A stretch of 64,000 nt of DNA from Butyricicoccus porcorum (GTDB lineage: Bacteria; Bacillota; Clostridia; Oscillospirales; Butyricicoccaceae), in contig NZ_NHOC01000009.1 of assembly GCF_002157465.1 (NCBI RefSeq), forward strand, positions 62,218 to 126,217, read 5' to 3'. Shown in pieces: positions 8,961-16,523 of the stretch. The translations under genes and the position numbers were made by a program. Under the pieces are notes generated by a model. The model saw only the letters and a program-made list of their open reading frames with translations, was not told where the DNA came from and searched no databases. Each line of letters starts with the position of its first letter. Position 1 is the stretch's first letter.

Positions 8961-8968
8961 TTTGCTGT
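8953..8968 (-). promoter_or_regulatory. ANTAR-type antiterminator hairpin in the glnN leader
   Basis: On the minus strand ACAGC-AAAGGC-GCTGT: perfect 5-bp stem, hexaloop with A1 and G4. Loop bases GGC and the arm GCTGT are part of the terminator arm at 8960-8949, so forming this hairpin destroys the terminator. It begins only about 5 nt from the predicted transcription start. No second upstream hexaloop hairpin is seen, unlike the two-hairpin ANTAR targets known elsewhere. Confidence 0.65.
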
Positions 8969-8979
8969 TTACGCTGTCT

Positions 8980-9008
8980 ATTATATCCTCCGGTTCCGAA
9001 TCTGTCAA
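8980..9008 (-). promoter_or_regulatory. Consensus promoter of glnN
   Basis: On the minus strand a perfect TTGACA (9008-9003), 17 nt, TATAAT (8985-8980). Such a strong promoter followed at once by a terminator suggests control is at read-through, not initiation. Confidence 0.85.
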
Positions 9009-9142
9009 CTCAATTTTTAAAACTTTACTCCAAATCTGGTCAAGTTTTACTATTTTGCCCCATTCATGCTCCTTTTTGAGTAGAGATTCTATGCAGGTTG
9101 TATGAAATCTACAAAATCACTCACTTTTCTTATGCAAAGTGC

Positions 9143-9171
9143 TTGACGTTTCCCGACCTTTATTATAGAAT
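9143..9171 (+). promoter_or_regulatory. Promoter of the glutamate synthase leader
   Basis: TTGACG (9143-9148), 17 nt, TAGAAT (9166-9171). Predicted start near 9178, at the first base of the hexaloop hairpin. Confidence 0.65.
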
Positions 9172-9177
9172 AAGTGC

Positions 9178-9197
9178 AATGAACAATGGCGTTCATT
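9178..9197 (+). promoter_or_regulatory. ANTAR-type antiterminator hairpin in the glutamate synthase leader
   Basis: AATGAAC-AATGGC-GTTCATT: perfect 7-bp stem and a six-base loop with A1 and G4. The loop GGC and the whole 3' arm are shared with the first arm of the terminator at 9188-9243, making the two folds mutually exclusive. This is the clearest of the three copies in this island. Confidence 0.7.
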
Positions 9198-9253
9198 CCA
9201 TAGCACAGAGGCCGCGTGGCCGGTATGTTATGGAATGAACGCCTTTTTGTTTT
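9188..9253 (+). terminator. Leader terminator (attenuator) before the glutamate synthase operon
   Basis: A 15-bp stem (9188-9202 with 9229-9243) encloses a GGCC-GCGT-GGCC sub-hairpin and is followed by TTTTTGTTTTT. No gene ends before it on this strand, so it acts inside a leader. Confidence 0.85.
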
Positions 9254-9262
9254 TGCGGCACT

Positions 9263-9285
9263 GCCGGGGCATGCTCCCGGCTTTT
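9263..9285 (+). terminator. Second leader terminator before the glutamate synthase operon
   Basis: GCCGGG/CCCGGC stem followed by TTTT. An alternative small hairpin (CGGC-ACT-GCCG) overlaps its first arm. The following 130 nt up to the gene are AT-rich and may hold a second promoter (TATACAAT near 9315), but no clear -35 is seen. Confidence 0.6.
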
Positions 9286-9415
9286 CGTATCAATACAACG
9301 GTGTATTTCTTACGGTATACAATAATATATGTATATCCTATGCGGCAGAGACATCATTCAGTACACAGACTCGTATCCTATTGATAATGTGAAGTAATAT
9401 TAGGAGGAATCTACC

Positions 9416-10516
9416 ATGCTAAAAGAAGGTCAATACCATATCCCTTCGGGATGTGCGATCTCGGGCATCTTCCACAAGGACGGCCGCCGGACGGACGGCA
9501 CCGAAATCATCCGCTCCATCTCCACGATGCATGACCGTTCCAACGGCCTGGGCGGCGGCTTCGCGGCCTACGGCATCTATCCGGAATACGCGGACTGCTA
9601 TGCGTTCCATCTGTTTTACGATGATCCGTCCGTCAAGGATGTCTGCGAGAAGTTCCTCGAGGAGCACTTTGAAATCGCATCCATGTCCCGCATCCCCACC
9701 CGCAAGCACCCGTCCATTACGGACGAGCCGCTGATCTGGCGCTACTTTGTTGTACCGCGCCGCTATAAGCTGATTGAAACCCAGCTGTCCGAGGACGAAT
9801 TCGTTGTCCGCTGTGTCACCAACATCAACCATAAATTCAAGGGCGCTTACGTCTTCTCCAGCGGCAAGAACTGCGGTGTATTCAAGGCCATCGGCTTCCC
9901 GGAGGATGTCGGCCTGTACTACCGCCTGGAAGAATATGAAGCATATTCCTGGACGGCACACGGCCGTTACCCGACCAACACCCCCGGCTGGTGGGGCGGC
10001 GCACATCCGTTTGCCATGCTCGACTTCACCATCGTCCACAACGGCGAAATTTCCTCTTATGATGCAAACCGCCGTTCCATCGAGATGCACGGCTACAAAT
10101 GTGACCTGCTGACCGATACCGAGGCGATTACCTATATCTTTGATTACCTGATCCGCAGAAAGGGCCTGACGCTGGAGGAGGCTGCACATGTTGTCGCCGC
10201 TCCGTTCTGGTCCACCATCGAAAAGATGCCACCGGAGCAGAAGGCAGAATATACCTACCTGCGCGACGCATTCGCAGGCCTGCTCATCAACGGCCCGTTC
10301 TCCATCATGCTCGGCTTCACCGGCGGCGTGATGGCGCTCAACGACCGCCTGAAGCTCCGCTCCATGGTTGTCGGTGAAAAGGGCGAAGACGTCTATATCG
10401 CCTCCGAGGAAGCGGCAATCCGCGTCATCCAGCCGGAGCTGGATAAGATCTGGGCGCCGCGCGGCGGCGAGCCGGTTATTGTAACCTTAAACGAAGACGC
10501 GCAAGGAAAGGAATAA
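9416..10516 (+). CDS. Glutamate synthase, class II glutamine amidotransferase domain protein
   Basis: 366 residues, start ATG at 9416 behind TAGGAGGAA. The protein carries the class II (Ntn) glutaminase domain that releases ammonia from glutamine, here as a separate polypeptide as in archaeal-type split glutamate synthases. The likely nucleophile is Cys13 in SGCAISGIF; other family segments are MHDRSNGLGGGFAAYG, HGRYPTNTPGWWGGAHPF and VHNGEISSYDANRR. The Cys is not at position 2, so N-terminal processing or an atypical start is implied. First of five genes 6-20 nt apart. Confidence 0.9.
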   Translation: MLKEGQYHIPSGCAISGIFHKDGRRTDGTEIIRSISTMHDRSNGLGGGFAAYGIYPEYADCYAFHLFYDDPSVKDVCEKFLEEHFEIASMSRIPTRKHPSITDEPLIWRYFVVPRRYKLIETQLSEDEFVVRCVTNINHKFKGAYVFSSGKNCGVFKAIGFPEDVGLYYRLEEYEAYSWTAHGRYPTNTPGWWGGAHPFAMLDFTIVHNGEISSYDANRRSIEMHGYKCDLLTDTEAITYIFDYLIRRKGLTLEEAAHVVAAPFWSTIEKMPPEQKAEYTYLRDAFAGLLINGPFSIMLGFTGGVMALNDRLKLRSMVVGEKGEDVYIASEEAAIRVIQPELDKIWAPRGGEPVIVTLNEDAQGKE

Positions 10517-10522
10517 TCCATC

Positions 10523-12028
10523 ATGGCTATTGAGTATTTATATCCCCAGTTCGAAGTTCTGCGCAATCCGGACCGCTGCATCGCCTGTCGGGTATGTGAG
10601 CGCCAGTGCGCGAACGAAGTACATCACTTTGATACCGATCTTCAGAAAATGGTCTCCGACGAGAGCAAATGTGTCAACTGCCACCGCTGCGTCTCCCTGT
10701 GTCCGACCCGCGCACTGAAGATCACCAAGACCAACCATCAGTTCCGCGAAAATGCAAACTGGACCGGCGAGACCATTCAGGAGGTCTACCGTCAGGCAAA
10801 TTCCGGCGGCACCCTGCTGTCTTCTATGGGCAACCCGAAGGACTTCCCGATTTACTGGGATAAGATCCTGATTAACGCTTCTCAGGTTACCAACCCGTCC
10901 ATCGACCCGCTGCGTGAGCCGATGGAAATCCGCACCTTCCTCGGCAAGAAGCCGACCACGATTGAACGCGATGAAAACGGCAAGATCATCCCGAACCTGT
11001 CGCCGCGTCTGGAGCTCGACATTCCGGTCATGTTCTCCGCAATGTCCTACGGCTCCATCAGCTACAACGCACATGAGTCTCTGGCACGCGCTTCCAAGGC
11101 GATGGGCACCTACTACAACACCGGTGAGGGCGGCCTGCATGAGGACTTCTACAAGTGGGGCGGCAACACCATCGTTCAGGTTGCATCCGGTCGTTTCGGT
11201 GTTGAAAAGGATTATCTGGATGCCGGCGCCGCAATCGAAATCAAAATCGGCCAGGGCGCAAAGCCGGGCATCGGCGGACACCTGCCGGGCGCCAAGGTCG
11301 CGGCGGATATCTCCCGCACCCGTATGATCCCGGAAGGCACGGATGCCATCTCCCCGGCACCGCATCACGATATTTATTCTATTGAAGATCTGCGCCAGCT
11401 GGTGTATTCTTTAAAGGAAGCAACCGCATATAAGAAGCCGGTTATCGTCAAGATTTCCGCGGTTCACAACGTCGCGGCAATCGCCTCCGGCATTGCGCGT
11501 TCCGGCGCTGACATCATCGCCATCGACGGCTTCCGCGGCGGCACGGGCGCTGCTCCAACCCGCATCCGCGACAACGTCGGCATCCCGATCGAGCTTGCGC
11601 TTGCAGCAGTTGACCAGCGTCTGCGAGACGAGGGCATCCGCGACAATGTTTCCATCGTCATCGGCGGCTCCATCCGCAACTCGGCAGACATCGTCAAGGC
11701 GATTGCACTCGGCGCGGACGCAGTTTACATCGCAACCGCTGCCCTGCTGTCGCTCGGCTGCCATCTGTGCCGCACCTGCCAGAACGGCAAGTGCAACTGG
11801 GGCATTGCAACCCAGCGCCCCGAACTGGTAAAACGCCTGAATCCGGACATCGGTTCCGAACGCCTGATTAACCTGCTCACCGCCTGGGGTCATGAGATCC
11901 GCGAGATGATGGGCGGCATGGGCATCAACTCCATCGAGGCTCTGCGCGGCAACCGCCTGATGCTCCGCGGCATCGGCCTCAACGAAAAGGAACTGGAAAT
12001 CCTCGGCATCAAGCACGCCGGTGAATAA
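10523..12028 (+). CDS. gltB: Glutamate synthase, FMN/synthase domain with N-terminal ferredoxin module
   Basis: 501 residues. Residues about 10-65 hold two [4Fe-4S] motifs (CIACRVCERQC and CVNCHRCVSLCP). The rest is the FMN-binding TIM barrel of glutamate synthase that reduces 2-oxoglutarate plus ammonia to glutamate (MSYGSISYNAHESLARAS, YNTGEGG, GQGAKPGIGGHLPG, ISPAPHHDIYSIEDL, IDGFRGGTGAAP). A late cysteine cluster CHLCRTCQNGKC fits the 3Fe-4S site. This is the short, archaeal-type catalytic subunit. It partners the amidotransferase, ferredoxin, flavoprotein and GXGXG proteins of the same operon. Confidence 0.93.
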   Translation: MAIEYLYPQFEVLRNPDRCIACRVCERQCANEVHHFDTDLQKMVSDESKCVNCHRCVSLCPTRALKITKTNHQFRENANWTGETIQEVYRQANSGGTLLSSMGNPKDFPIYWDKILINASQVTNPSIDPLREPMEIRTFLGKKPTTIERDENGKIIPNLSPRLELDIPVMFSAMSYGSISYNAHESLARASKAMGTYYNTGEGGLHEDFYKWGGNTIVQVASGRFGVEKDYLDAGAAIEIKIGQGAKPGIGGHLPGAKVAADISRTRMIPEGTDAISPAPHHDIYSIEDLRQLVYSLKEATAYKKPVIVKISAVHNVAAIASGIARSGADIIAIDGFRGGTGAAPTRIRDNVGIPIELALAAVDQRLRDEGIRDNVSIVIGGSIRNSADIVKAIALGADAVYIATAALLSLGCHLCRTCQNGKCNWGIATQRPELVKRLNPDIGSERLINLLTAWGHEIREMMGGMGINSIEALRGNRLMLRGIGLNEKELEILGIKHAGE

Positions 12029-12046
12029 GGGAGGCAGACTTACCAG

Positions 12047-12475
12047 ATGAAACGAGTATATGTAAATGAGAAATGGTGTCTTGGATGCCATCTTTGTGAA
12101 TACAACTGTGCGTTTGCCAATTCCGGCATCGACGACATGGCAAAAGCGCTCAAGGGCAAGACCATCGCCCCGCGCATCCGCGTAGAGGAAGGCGACAGCA
12201 TCAACTTCGCTGTTTCCTGCCGTCACTGTGACAACCCGCTGTGTGTCAAGGGCTGTATTTCCGGCGCACTCTCCATTCAGGACGGTGTGATTTCCATCGA
12301 CTCCGATAAGTGCGTCGGCTGCTACACCTGTGTTCTCTCCTGTCCGTATGGCTGCATCAGCACCTCCGAGGCAGGCGCAGTACAGAAGTGTGAGCTGTGC
12401 ACCAAGAATGCAGACGGCACGCCGCAGTGTGTTGCCGGATGTCCGAACCACGCGATTGTATTTGAGGAGAGGTGA
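12047..12475 (+). CDS. 4Fe-4S ferredoxin subunit (HycB/DMSO-reductase-B-like) of the glutamate synthase operon
   Basis: 142 residues with four Cys clusters (CLGCHLCEYNC, CRHCDNPLCVKGC, CVGCYTCVLSCPYGC, CELCTKN followed by CVAGCP), enough for four [4Fe-4S] centres. Proteins of this type pass electrons between a flavoprotein and a catalytic subunit; here that is probably from the FAD protein at 12481 to the FMN subunit. Its stop overlaps the start region of the next gene. Confidence 0.85.
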   Translation: MKRVYVNEKWCLGCHLCEYNCAFANSGIDDMAKALKGKTIAPRIRVEEGDSINFAVSCRHCDNPLCVKGCISGALSIQDGVISIDSDKCVGCYTCVLSCPYGCISTSEAGAVQKCELCTKNADGTPQCVAGCPNHAIVFEER

Positions 12476-12480
12476 GCAAA

Positions 12481-13719
12481 GTGAAGTATGTTATCATCGG
12501 CAATGCAACTGCCGCTATCGGCACGGTTGAAGGCATCCGTTCGGTCGACAAGTACGGTGAAATCGTCCTGATTTCCAGCGAGCCGCATTTCACCTACGGC
12601 CGCCCGCTCATCTCCTACCTCCTGCTCGGCAAGACCACCGAGGAAAAGATGAACTATCGTCCGCGCGATTTCTATGAAGCAAACAATGTAACCGCAATGC
12701 TCGGCCGCACCGTCACCAGCATTGACAAGAACGCAAAGGCTGTCGTTCTGGAAAACGGTGACAAGGTCTCTTATGACAAGCTGGCAATCTGCACCGGTTC
12801 CCGTCCGTTTGTCCCGCCGATGGAGGGTCTGGATACCGTTGAAGCACAGACCCCGTTCATGACGCTCGACGATGCTCACCGTCTGGCTGGCCTGCTGGGC
12901 GATCAGAAGGACAAGGATGTACTGATTATCGGCGCGGGCCTGATCGGTCTGAAGTGCGCAGAAGGTATCCTGCACCTGTCCAAATCACTGACCATCGTCG
13001 ATATGGCGCCGCGCATCCTGCCGAATGTACTGGATGAATACGGTTCCTCCTTCCTCCAGAGCTATCTGGAGGGTCTGGGCATGAAGTTCTATCTGTCTGA
13101 CTCCGTTGCAAAGTTCTCCACACCGAACCATGCTATTTTCAAGAGCGGCATGGAGCTGGATTTCGACGTTCTGGTTGTCGCCGTCGGCGTCCGCCCGAAC
13201 ACGGGTCTGGCAGAGGAAATTGGCTGTGAGGTCAATCGCGGCATTCTGGTCGACACCCACAGCGCAACCACCGTTCCGGACATCTACGCTGCCGGCGACT
13301 GCACGGTTTCGCATGACATCGCAGCGGACACTGACCGCATTCTGGCAATCCTGCCGAACGCATACCTGCAGGGCGAAGCTGCCGGCGTCAACATGGCAGG
13401 CGGCGACAAGGTATTCGATCAGGCATTCCCGATGAATGCGTCCGGATTCCTCGGCCTGCATATGATTACCGCAGGCAGCTATGACGGCGAGGAATTTGTC
13501 ACCAAGACGGAAACCTCCTATAAGAAGCTGGTTGTCCGTGACAATAAGCTGGTCGGCTTTATTCTGATCGGCGATGTAGATCGCGGCGGCATTTACACCT
13601 CCCTGATCCGCGATCAGGTTCCGCTGGACACCATTGACTTTGACCTGATTCGTCAGCATCCGCAGTTGATGGCATTTGCCAAGGCGGAGCGCGCGAAGAA
13701 GCTCGCACAGCCGCACTAA
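12481..13719 (+). CDS. FAD-dependent NAD(P)H oxidoreductase of the glutamate synthase operon
   Basis: 412 residues from the GTG at 12481, preferred because GAGGAGAGG ends about 8 nt before it; the alternative GTG at 12472 overlaps the previous stop and the ribosome site. Two-dinucleotide-fold reductase: FAD fold at the N-terminus (YVIIGNATAAIGT), NAD(P)H fold (IIGAGLIGLKCAEG), and the FAD-closing YAAGDCT. It probably feeds NAD(P)H electrons into the ferredoxin and FMN subunits, doing the job of the GltD small subunit while belonging to a different (nitrite-reductase-like/rubredoxin-reductase) branch. Confidence 0.88.
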   Translation: MKYVIIGNATAAIGTVEGIRSVDKYGEIVLISSEPHFTYGRPLISYLLLGKTTEEKMNYRPRDFYEANNVTAMLGRTVTSIDKNAKAVVLENGDKVSYDKLAICTGSRPFVPPMEGLDTVEAQTPFMTLDDAHRLAGLLGDQKDKDVLIIGAGLIGLKCAEGILHLSKSLTIVDMAPRILPNVLDEYGSSFLQSYLEGLGMKFYLSDSVAKFSTPNHAIFKSGMELDFDVLVVAVGVRPNTGLAEEIGCEVNRGILVDTHSATTVPDIYAAGDCTVSHDIAADTDRILAILPNAYLQGEAAGVNMAGGDKVFDQAFPMNASGFLGLHMITAGSYDGEEFVTKTETSYKKLVVRDNKLVGFILIGDVDRGGIYTSLIRDQVPLDTIDFDLIRQHPQLMAFAKAERAKKLAQPH

Positions 13720-13737
13720 GGGAAAGGACGAATCACT

Positions 13738-14460
13738 ATGAAGAAACTGAATGTAGATCTCATGCATTTTGAAGACCTCAACAACTGGGTTCGCGCCTGT
13801 GAGGATTCTGAGATTTTTCTTGATAATCTGATTGGCCAGCGCTATGTCGGCGCGGCCTCCAGAGGCAAGAACATTATTATCACCGGTACGCCGGGCAATG
13901 CGCTGGGCGCTTATCTCGACGGCTCCACCATCCTGGTCAACGGCAACGCACAGGATGCAACCGGTGATACCATGAACAGCGGTGCCATCATCATCGATGG
14001 CAACTGTGGTGACACCACCGGCTATGGCATGCGCGGCGGCAAGATCCTGATTAAGGGCGATGCCGGTTATCGCGCAGGCATTCACATGAAGCAGTACAAG
14101 GAGCACATTCCGGTTCTGGTCATTGGCGGCAAGGCCGGTTCCTTCCTGGGCGAATACCAGGCAGGCGGCGTTATCATCGTCCTTGGCAAGGGCTGTGAAG
14201 GCAAGCAGCCGACCGGCTTCTTCTGCGGCACCGGCATGCACGGCGGACGCATTTTCCTGCGCTGTGATGAGGATCCGGATGTTCCGGTTCAGATCAAGGC
14301 CGAGGTTGCAACCAACGAAGACAAGGCTTCTATTCTGGAATATGTCAAGGATTACTGTGAGAACTTCGGCGGCGATCCGGAAGCGCTCCTGCGCGAGAAG
14401 TTCTATGTCCTGACACCGAACTCCAACAGCCCGTACAAGCGCATGTATACCTTTAACTGA
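13738..14460 (+). CDS. Glutamate synthase GXGXG-domain protein
   Basis: 240 residues forming a right-handed beta-helix of glycine-rich repeats (GTPGNALGAYLDG, GNAQDATGDTMNSG, GNCGDTTGYGMRGG, GKAGSFLGEYQAGG). It corresponds to the C-terminal domain of the large subunit of classical glutamate synthase, encoded alone in archaeal-type systems. Last gene of the five-gene operon; a terminator follows at 14488. Confidence 0.9.
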   Translation: MKKLNVDLMHFEDLNNWVRACEDSEIFLDNLIGQRYVGAASRGKNIIITGTPGNALGAYLDGSTILVNGNAQDATGDTMNSGAIIIDGNCGDTTGYGMRGGKILIKGDAGYRAGIHMKQYKEHIPVLVIGGKAGSFLGEYQAGGVIIVLGKGCEGKQPTGFFCGTGMHGGRIFLRCDEDPDVPVQIKAEVATNEDKASILEYVKDYCENFGGDPEALLREKFYVLTPNSNSPYKRMYTFN

Positions 14461-14487
14461 TTTTTATTTTGCAAGTATAAAACCCAT

Positions 14488-14539
14488 ACGGACAGCAGAT
14501 TTCACCCAGAATTCCTTGCTGTCCGTTTTGCGGTTTTTT
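14488..14539 (+). terminator. Terminator between the glutamate synthase operon and glnA
   Basis: A 10-bp stem ACGGACAGCA/TGCTGTCCGT with a 19-nt loop is followed by TTTGCGGTTTTTT. No hexaloop AANGGC hairpin overlaps its first arm, so it is not scored as an ANTAR target; glnA may depend on read-through or an unseen promoter. Confidence 0.75.
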
Positions 14540-14554
14540 AACAGAGGAGGATTT

Positions 14555-15877
14555 ATGAACGATTACACCTACCGCGAGGTCATGCAGTACATCTCGGAAA
14601 ATGATGTAAAATTCATTCGTTTGGCTTTTTGCGACATTTTTGGCAAGCAGAAAAATATTTCCATTATGCCGCGCGAGCTGTCGCGTGCCTTTGAAGAAGG
14701 CATTTCCTTTGATGCATCCGCTGTTCGTGGATTCATGAATATTGAAATGTCTGATCTGCTGCTGTTCCCCGATCCGACCACGCTTTCCATTCTGCCGTGG
14801 CGTCCGTCACAGGGCCGTGTTGTGCGCTTTTTCTGTGACATCAAGTATCCGGATGGCACGCCATTCGAGGGCGATGGCCGTCAGGTTCTGCGGCAGGCAC
14901 AGGAGGACATGCGTCGTCTGGGCTATTCGGTCAAAATCGGCACGGAATGTGAATTCTATCTGCTGCGGCAGGATGAAAACGGTCTGCCGACCAAGATCCC
15001 GCACGACAACGCGTCCTATCTGGATATCGCACCGCTGGACAAGGGTGAGAATGTGCGCCGCCAGATCTGCCTGACGCTGGAAGAGATGAATATGCGCCCG
15101 GAGGCCTCCCATCATGAGCAGGGTCCCGGACAGAATGAGATTGATTTTGCCTATGATTCCGCGGTAACTGCGGCGGATAATATGATTACGTTCCGCAGTG
15201 TAGTCAAGACGCTGGCGGCATCCAACGGTCTGTACGCATCGTTTATGCCGAAGCTGTTCCGCGATCATGCGGGCAACGGCCTGCACATCAACCTGTCGCT
15301 GTTCCAGCACGGAGAAAATCTGTTCTGCAATCCGAATGAATCGCATTCCCCGGTTGTGGAGAGCTTTATCATGGGTATTCTGACCCGCTGCTATGAGATT
15401 TCGGCATTTCTCAATCCGCTGGTCAATTCCTATGATCGTTTCGGCAACTATGAGGCACCGCGCTATATCACCTGGAGCCATCAGAATCGTTCACAGCTCA
15501 TTCGCATTCCGGCGGCGCACGGTGTCAATCAGCGTATGGAACTGCGTTCACCTGATCCGTGTGCAAACCCGTATCTTGCATTCTCCCTGCTCATCCGCGC
15601 AGGCATGGAAGGCATCGAACGCGGCCTGAAGCTGTGTGATCCGTGCAACCTGAATCTGTACGATGTACCCGCTTCGCTCGTGCGTGAATATGACTGCCTG
15701 CCAAGCAATCTGAATGAAGCAATTAAGGCATCGCAGAACAGCGAATTTGTACATCGGTCTCTTCCGGAGAAAATTATTGATGCGTATCTGTCGGCAAAGA
15801 CAAGCGAATGGAACAGATATGTCGATGCATCGGATAAATCTTCCATGATTGATTCGCTGTATTTTTCTGCCTACTGA
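14555..15877 (+). CDS. glnA: Glutamine synthetase type I
   Basis: 440 residues from the ATG at 14555 with AGAGGAGG just upstream; an earlier in-frame ATG at 14516 lies within the terminator. Type I alpha-length enzyme: FCDIFGKQKNISIMP, the IGTECEFYLL metal site, HHEQGPGQNEIDF, NGLHINLSLFQ, NRSQLIRIPA and MELRSPDPCANPYLAFS. It lacks the insert and adenylylation region of the enteric GSI-beta form. It makes glutamine from ammonia and pairs with the split glutamate synthase upstream; the ANTAR regulator gene follows 76 nt downstream. Confidence 0.93.
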   Translation: MNDYTYREVMQYISENDVKFIRLAFCDIFGKQKNISIMPRELSRAFEEGISFDASAVRGFMNIEMSDLLLFPDPTTLSILPWRPSQGRVVRFFCDIKYPDGTPFEGDGRQVLRQAQEDMRRLGYSVKIGTECEFYLLRQDENGLPTKIPHDNASYLDIAPLDKGENVRRQICLTLEEMNMRPEASHHEQGPGQNEIDFAYDSAVTAADNMITFRSVVKTLAASNGLYASFMPKLFRDHAGNGLHINLSLFQHGENLFCNPNESHSPVVESFIMGILTRCYEISAFLNPLVNSYDRFGNYEAPRYITWSHQNRSQLIRIPAAHGVNQRMELRSPDPCANPYLAFSLLIRAGMEGIERGLKLCDPCNLNLYDVPASLVREYDCLPSNLNEAIKASQNSEFVHRSLPEKIIDAYLSAKTSEWNRYVDASDKSSMIDSLYFSAY

Positions 15878-15953
15878 CGGCTTGTGGTGTGTCTGCTGTT
15901 TTCGTACCACGGCAGTATAACGTGTAAATCCCACGCCACAGAGAGGTGTCAAT

Positions 15954-16523
15954 TTGGAGAAAATATTACTGGTAACTGCATCCAAGAAAAGTGCGGATAT
16001 GCTTCTGGAGCTGCTACAGGCCGGCGGACAGCGGCCCGATCGCATTTTGGTCACCGGCTCCTGCAATGAAGCGCGCCGTGTTTTAATTGAAAATAATGTT
16101 GATCTGATTGTTATCAATACACCGCTGACAGACGAATTTGGGCATGAATTTGCTGTACACGCCTGTCATACCACAACGGCAGGCGTGCTGATGCTTGTTA
16201 AATCGGATCTTGCGGATTCTGTCGCAGAGCGTGTGGAAAGTGATGGTGTGTTCGTCATCACCAAGCCGATTTCCCGCCCGCTTTTTTATCAGACGCTGCA
16301 TCTCGTCAATGCCTCGCGTATGCGTGTCTATACGCTGCAAAAGGAAAACCGTCAGCTGCGCCAGCGCATTGAGGATATCCGCGTCATTGATCGTGCCAAG
16401 TGCATTCTTGTCGCGGAGCGACATATGAGTGAACCAGAAGCGCATGCTTACATCGAAAAACGCGCCATGAATTACCGACAGACCAAGCGCGATGTCGCAG
16501 AGGAAATCATCCGCTCCTTCTGA
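15954..16523 (+). CDS. nitR: ANTAR-domain RNA-binding antiterminator with degenerate receiver (NitR-like)
   Basis: 189 residues from a TTG at 15954 behind GAGAGG. Residues 1 to about 115 resemble a response-regulator receiver, but the acceptor Asp at the end of strand 3 is Asn55 (DLIVINTPL) and the acidic pocket is VTAS; the Lys of the FVITKP motif is kept. A coiled segment (about 118-135) leads to an ANTAR domain (DRAKCILVAERHMSEPEAHAYI, then RAMNYRQTKRDVAEEI). ANTAR domains bind hexaloop RNA hairpins and stop terminator formation. A glnA-linked gene of this kind (nitR) is known in clostridia. Its likely targets are the leaders at 6701, 8953 and 9178. Confidence 0.85.
   Translation: MEKILLVTASKKSADMLLELLQAGGQRPDRILVTGSCNEARRVLIENNVDLIVINTPLTDEFGHEFAVHACHTTTAGVLMLVKSDLADSVAERVESDGVFVITKPISRPLFYQTLHLVNASRMRVYTLQKENRQLRQRIEDIRVIDRAKCILVAERHMSEPEAHAYIEKRAMNYRQTKRDVAEEIIRSF

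Noticed and set aside
14461-14554. Possible ANTAR target before glnA
   Set aside because: The terminator there has no overlapping hairpin with an A1/G4 hexaloop; the nearest hairpin (GTAT...ATAC) has a seven-base loop without the pattern.
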